7,623 nt of DNA. Origin: a bacterium (GTDB lineage: Bacteria > Zixibacteria > MSB-5A5 > GN15 > FEB-12). Both the position numbers and the translations under genes were made by a program. Position 1 is the stretch's first letter; every line of letters begins with the position of its first letter. Shown in pieces: positions 5,356 through 7,623 of the stretch. The stretch is taken from positions 1 to 7,623 of the forward strand of contig JAUWMW010000110.1 of the NCBI GenBank assembly GCA_030612965.1, written 5' to 3'. The notes beneath the pieces are model-generated. The model worked only from the letters and a program-made list of their open reading frames with translations, had not been told where the DNA came from and did no database searches.

Positions 5356-6165
5356 CTACTCCAGCGTGCTCACCACCAGGTCGATTTCGGTGCCGATCTC
5401 AAGTTCGGTGGCGGGCGGTTCGGATTGCTCCAGAACTGTTTCGGGCAGCAAGTCGATCTCGAATCGATAGGTGATTACACCGGTGCGCAGCGACTTGGAA
5501 TCCAACAGCGTTCTCGCCTCATCCAGCGTCAGGCCGACCACAGTGGGCACATAAGTATAGTCTGCCGAACGGCCGTGATTGACCATGAGCGTCACGGGTG
5601 ATCCCAGCGCGATCTCAGTACCGCTGGAGGGGTATGTAAACACGACCACTTTCTCAGGCAGCGTGTCGGAGAAAGCCCAGGTTATCTCGCCCAGTTGCAG
5701 CCCAGCCGTTTCCAGATCCATCATCGCCTGCCGCACTGACTGCCCGGCCAAGTCGGGGATCGGCACCATCTTCTGGCCTAACGAAATTACGAACTTAACG
5801 GCGCGGCCACCCTTGACCTTGGTGCCGGCCACCGGGTACTGGCTCAGGATCACTCCCTCAGGAATGCCGGGTGAGTACTCCTCCGAGGCCACTTCGAAGC
5901 GCAAGTTGAGATCGTCCAGTTCCATGCGGGCCTCGATCAGACGTTGTTCGACGAAATTCGGCAGCGTGAATTCACTGCCGTGGCGCGTGATGGTCGGCAT
6001 GACTATATCATCAACCACCACGTACAGAACGATCACCGCCAGCAAAGGGATAACGCCCCACAGAACAATTTTCCGTTTGAGAGTTCCGGGCGGCAAATGC
6101 CTGGCAAGAAAGCCCGGCCGCTGTCGCCTCTCGCGATCCAGTCTTGAAGCACGTGGTTGTGGCAT
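5356..6165 (-). CDS. Membrane-anchored protein with three PASTA domains
   Basis: A 269-residue predicted bitopic membrane protein. Residues 1-32 are basic and cytoplasmic, about 33-53 (IVLWGVIPLLAVIVLYVVV) is one transmembrane helix, and the rest is outside the cytoplasm. Three PASTA repeats follow: about 65-130, 133-197 and 205-268. Each has the pattern of a (V/L)P-starting strand, a helix with A or L, and a P.(A/S)G.....G..V core (YPVAGTKVKGG 110-120, YPSSGTEIALG 178-188, EPPATELEIG 249-258). PASTA modules bind peptidoglycan or muropeptides in Ser/Thr kinases and class B PBPs, but here there is no kinase or transpeptidase domain, so the enzymatic role is unknown. ATG 6165 is preferred because a TATAAT box lies just upstream; GTG 6201 would add 12 residues but would put that box inside the gene. 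Same strand as the ffh operon, 289 nt away. Confidence 0.88.
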   Translation of the reverse strand: MPQPRASRLDRERRQRPGFLARHLPPGTLKRKIVLWGVIPLLAVIVLYVVVDDIVMPTITRHGSEFTLPNFVEQRLIEARMELDDLNLRFEVASEEYSPGIPEGVILSQYPVAGTKVKGGRAVKFVISLGQKMVPIPDLAGQSVRQAMMDLETAGLQLGEITWAFSDTLPEKVVVFTYPSSGTEIALGSPVTLMVNHGRSADYTYVPTVVGLTLDEARTLLDSKSLRTGVITYRFEIDLLPETVLEQSEPPATELEIGTEIDLVVSTLE

Positions 6166-6174
6166 CTTGCGGCC

Positions 6175-6203
6175 ATTATAGTTTGATGCCCTGAGCGGCA
6201 CAA
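6175..6203 (-). promoter_or_regulatory. Candidate promoter of the PASTA gene, near-leaderless
   Basis: A perfect TATAAT (6180-6175) sits 17 bp from TTGTGC (6203-6198, three of six matches to TTGACA). Only 9 nt separate the -10 box from ATG 6165, so transcription would begin at about the start codon and give a leaderless or nearly leaderless mRNA. This agrees with the lack of any Shine-Dalgarno before that ATG. Confidence 0.45.
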
Positions 6204-6296
6204 GCTTAAAACGGGGCGAACCCGAACGAATGGGCCTGTTGAAAAGTCACCATAGATAGTTGCGGCGGGTCTTGCGAATCCGCGCGAGCGAATTTG

Positions 6297-6343
6297 TGTG
6301 ACCTGACGCCTTTGTCTGACATGTACTTATGTGTCAGGTCACA
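6297..6343. repeat. 11-bp inverted repeat TGTGACCTGAC/GTCAGGTCACA
   Basis: TGTGACCTGAC (6297-6307) and GTCAGGTCACA (6333-6343) are exact reverse complements 25 nt apart. An alternative inner pairing, CTGACA (6316-6321) with TGTCAG (6332-6337), uses part of the right arm. The half-site GTCAGG recurs through the next 100 bp. It resembles REP-like intergenic palindromes and carries no T tract. Confidence 0.6.
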
Positions 6344-6361
6344 ATCCCGTTTCCACGGGAT
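6344..6361. repeat. Hairpin ATCCCGT/ACGGGAT
   Basis: A 7-bp perfect stem (6344-6350 with 6355-6361) with a TTCC loop, directly abutting the preceding inverted repeat. No T tract follows on either strand. Confidence 0.5.
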
Positions 6362-6378
6362 CAAGTTTCGGTCGTGGT

Positions 6379-6403
6379 GTCAGGCGACCCCGGCCGACGC
6401 CTG
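6379..6403. repeat. CAGGCG/CGCCTG inverted repeat with GTCAGGCGA unit
   Basis: CAGGCG (6381-6386) pairs with CGCCTG (6398-6403). The left arm is part of GTCAGGCGA (6379-6387), identical to the arm of the palindrome at 6419-6443. Confidence 0.5.
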
Positions 6404-6418
6404 CCTTCACACGTGATA

Positions 6419-6443
6419 GCTGTCAGGCGAGTCGCCTGACAGC
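6419..6443. repeat. Perfect 12-bp palindrome GCTGTCAGGCGA/TCGCCTGACAGC
   Basis: GCTGTCAGGCGA (6419-6430) and TCGCCTGACAGC (6432-6443) are exact reverse complements around one central G. As RNA this folds to an 11-bp stem with a 3-nt loop; as DNA it is nearly symmetric and could be a dimeric protein site. It may be a dispersed repeat or an operator. No T tract follows on either strand, so it is not an intrinsic terminator. Confidence 0.65.
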
Positions 6444-6459
6444 ACCTGAAAACATTGTG

Positions 6460-6539
6460 GCGGGGTGATCTTCAGATCGCCCCGCATGGCAGCGATCTCC
6501 AGCCGGGTCTGAAGACCCGCCGGGCACAAGACGGTGTGC
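6460..6539. repeat. Cluster of three REP-like hairpins after the glycosyltransferase gene
   Basis: Three stems lie in series. GCGGGGTGATC/GATCGCCCCGC (6460-6470 with 6475-6485) has a TTCA loop and one T-G pair. CGGGTC/GACCCG (6504-6509 with 6514-6519) has a TGAA loop. GCACA/TGTGC (6524-6528 with 6535-6539) has a 6-nt loop. The TTCA and TGAA loops are reverse complements, so the first two read like one unit in opposite orientations, as in paired REP elements. The cluster lies 42 nt past the glycosyltransferase stop and could protect or end that transcript, though it has no T tract. Confidence 0.55.
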
Positions 6540-6580
6540 AGCGTAATCCCGAAACAGGATAACAACCCGCAGGTGTATGT

Positions 6581-7623
6581 TCACTCGGAGGAGATTGGTG
6601 TCTGCTGTGGTACCGATACCCCTTGGTCGCGCCTCGGAACAGCATCCCTGATCGGCGTCGTTGACAGCAATCGATGATAGCAATCCATCCAGCGCCGGCT
6701 GACTTTCGACCATCGGTGGGCATCAGCCGTCGCACGGCCCTGAGAGGAGAGCTCGGACACTAATTCGGGTGTCTCAATCATCTCGACAACGCGATCGGCC
6801 AACGCGCCCGGATCGCTCCAGCGAAAAATCAAACCATTGCAACGATTTTTGATAAGTCCGGTCTGACCACCATCGGCTGCCGCCACAACCGGTAACCCGG
6901 CCGCCATGGCTCTCAGGGTTGATTGCCGACCCGTCTCAGGGCACGGACTAACATACAAATCGCATTGCGAATAACACCTTTGGGCCTCCGAGTTGTCACC
7001 GACGGATACGAAATTAATGCCTCCGGCCGTCCCACCGTTTCGGGTTCTCAGACAGTCTTCGCGGTCTCGGTCATCCCCGATTATAGTCATCTCCGTTCGC
7101 GGGTACTTCTCCTTTACCAGGCGAAATGCCTTGGCGAGACAGCCAAGGGCAGCCTGATCGCCGGCAGGCAGTGTCGTCAGGATTCCGGGTTGTACGGAGC
7201 TTATCAGGCGATCACTGAAGGCGCCATCGGCTATCGCTTCGGGGATCGTATGAACAGAGTAACCACTCCGAGCCAGGTTGGCCGCAGCCTGCTCCGATGG
7301 CACTGCGGCGACCGCGCTCAAAGCCAGAATCATGCGCAGCGTAACCGGCAGGTTCTCATCGTCAAGACGGTCGATACAGTCACGCAAATCAACCAACAGC
7401 GGCTTGCCGAAAAAACGAGCGATAAGGACCTGAATGAGTACCACGAGAGTCCACAATCCCGGTTCGGACAGATGACAATGAACGATGTCGCATCCCGGCA
7501 ACGACCTTACAAACCTGCGCAGCAAGTCGAGAGCCGCTATCGGACCGGTCGCGCGATTGTTTCCCTGAGCATCAGGCAACTGATCCAAAGTTTGCAGCCA
7601 CCCGCAGTCAGCCAGGAAATCCT
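6581..7623 (-). CDS. GT-B glycosyltransferase (GT4-like), partial, degenerate motifs
   Basis: 3' part of a glycosyltransferase running off the window. The frame stays open to the edge, so 346 residues are visible and the TTG at 7588 is probably internal. Counting from the edge, CDIVHCHL (44-51) and GKPLLVDLRD (72-81) are typical of the N-terminal Rossmann domain. SQCDLYVSPCPETG (218-231), RAMAAGLPVVAA (237-248) and CNGLIF (261-266) are typical of the C-terminal GT4 domain. Members move a sugar from a nucleotide donor to a lipid, glycan or protein acceptor; substrate here is unknown. Unusually, the GR...K donor-phosphate motif reads TLPAGDQAAL (150-159) and the second Glu of the EX7E motif is Arg237. 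It has no transmembrane segment that I would call with confidence. It could be a divergent active enzyme or a degenerate one. Confidence 0.82.
   Translation of the reverse strand, partial: DFLADCGWLQTLDQLPDAQGNNRATGPIAALDLLRRFVRSLPGCDIVHCHLSEPGLWTLVVLIQVLIARFFGKPLLVDLRDCIDRLDDENLPVTLRMILALSAVAAVPSEQAAANLARSGYSVHTIPEAIADGAFSDRLISSVQPGILTTLPAGDQAALGCLAKAFRLVKEKYPRTEMTIIGDDRDREDCLRTRNGGTAGGINFVSVGDNSEAQRCYSQCDLYVSPCPETGRQSTLRAMAAGLPVVAAADGGQTGLIKNRCNGLIFRWSDPGALADRVVEMIETPELVSELSSQGRATADAHRWSKVSRRWMDCYHRLLSTTPIRDAVPRRDQGVSVPQQTPISSE

Noticed and set aside
6423..6713. 96-codon minus-strand open frame overlapping the glycosyltransferase end
   Set aside because: It is out of frame with the glycosyltransferase and crosses several palindromes; no family features.

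Overview
The window is a stretch of bacterial chromosome whose centre is the conserved ffh-trmD housekeeping operon. On the minus strand the order is ffh (SRP GTPase), rpsP (ribosomal protein S16), khpA (KH-domain RNA-binding protein), rimM (16S processing factor), trmD (tRNA m1G37 methyltransferase) and rplS (ribosomal protein L19). The operon ends at a strong intrinsic terminator (1041-1072). The best candidate promoter lies about 120 bp upstream of the ffh ATG (5188-5215). The operon joins secretory targeting, 30S maturation, tRNA modification and two ribosomal proteins.

Upstream of ffh, on the same strand, is a single-pass membrane protein with three extracytoplasmic PASTA repeats and no kinase domain (5356-6165). 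Its candidate promoter would give an almost leaderless mRNA. Further upstream is the 3' part of a GT-B-fold glycosyltransferase (6581 to the window edge), which has lost several of the usual donor-binding residues. At the left edge a short, more A+T-rich gene on the plus strand (137-601) encodes a predicted lipoprotein and converges on the operon.

The two long intergenic regions (602-1102 and 6166-6580) are packed with short palindromes and hairpins. One is a well-known cosmopolitan interspersed repeat (878-951), whose reverse translation gives the familiar spurious peptide HAGLDPAS...AFARMT. Another group shares a GGCGGGTC/GACCCGCC core. The right-hand region carries repeated GTCAGGCGA-type units, including a perfect 12-bp inverted repeat. 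They look like dispersed REP-like repeats, but genome-wide copy number cannot be seen from here.

The genome is moderately G+C-rich and uses ATG, GTG and TTG starts. The CGSDKTTDP-style lipoprotein, the alanine/lysine/glutamate-rich ribosomal protein tails and the repeat-rich spacers would fit an uncultured FCB-group lineage such as Zixibacteria or a relative. This placement is an inference with low to moderate confidence. I found no tRNA, rRNA, CRISPR array, transposase gene or clearly novel multi-gene system. The best leads are the degenerate glycosyltransferase, the palindrome clusters and the Glu-to-Leu change in TrmD.
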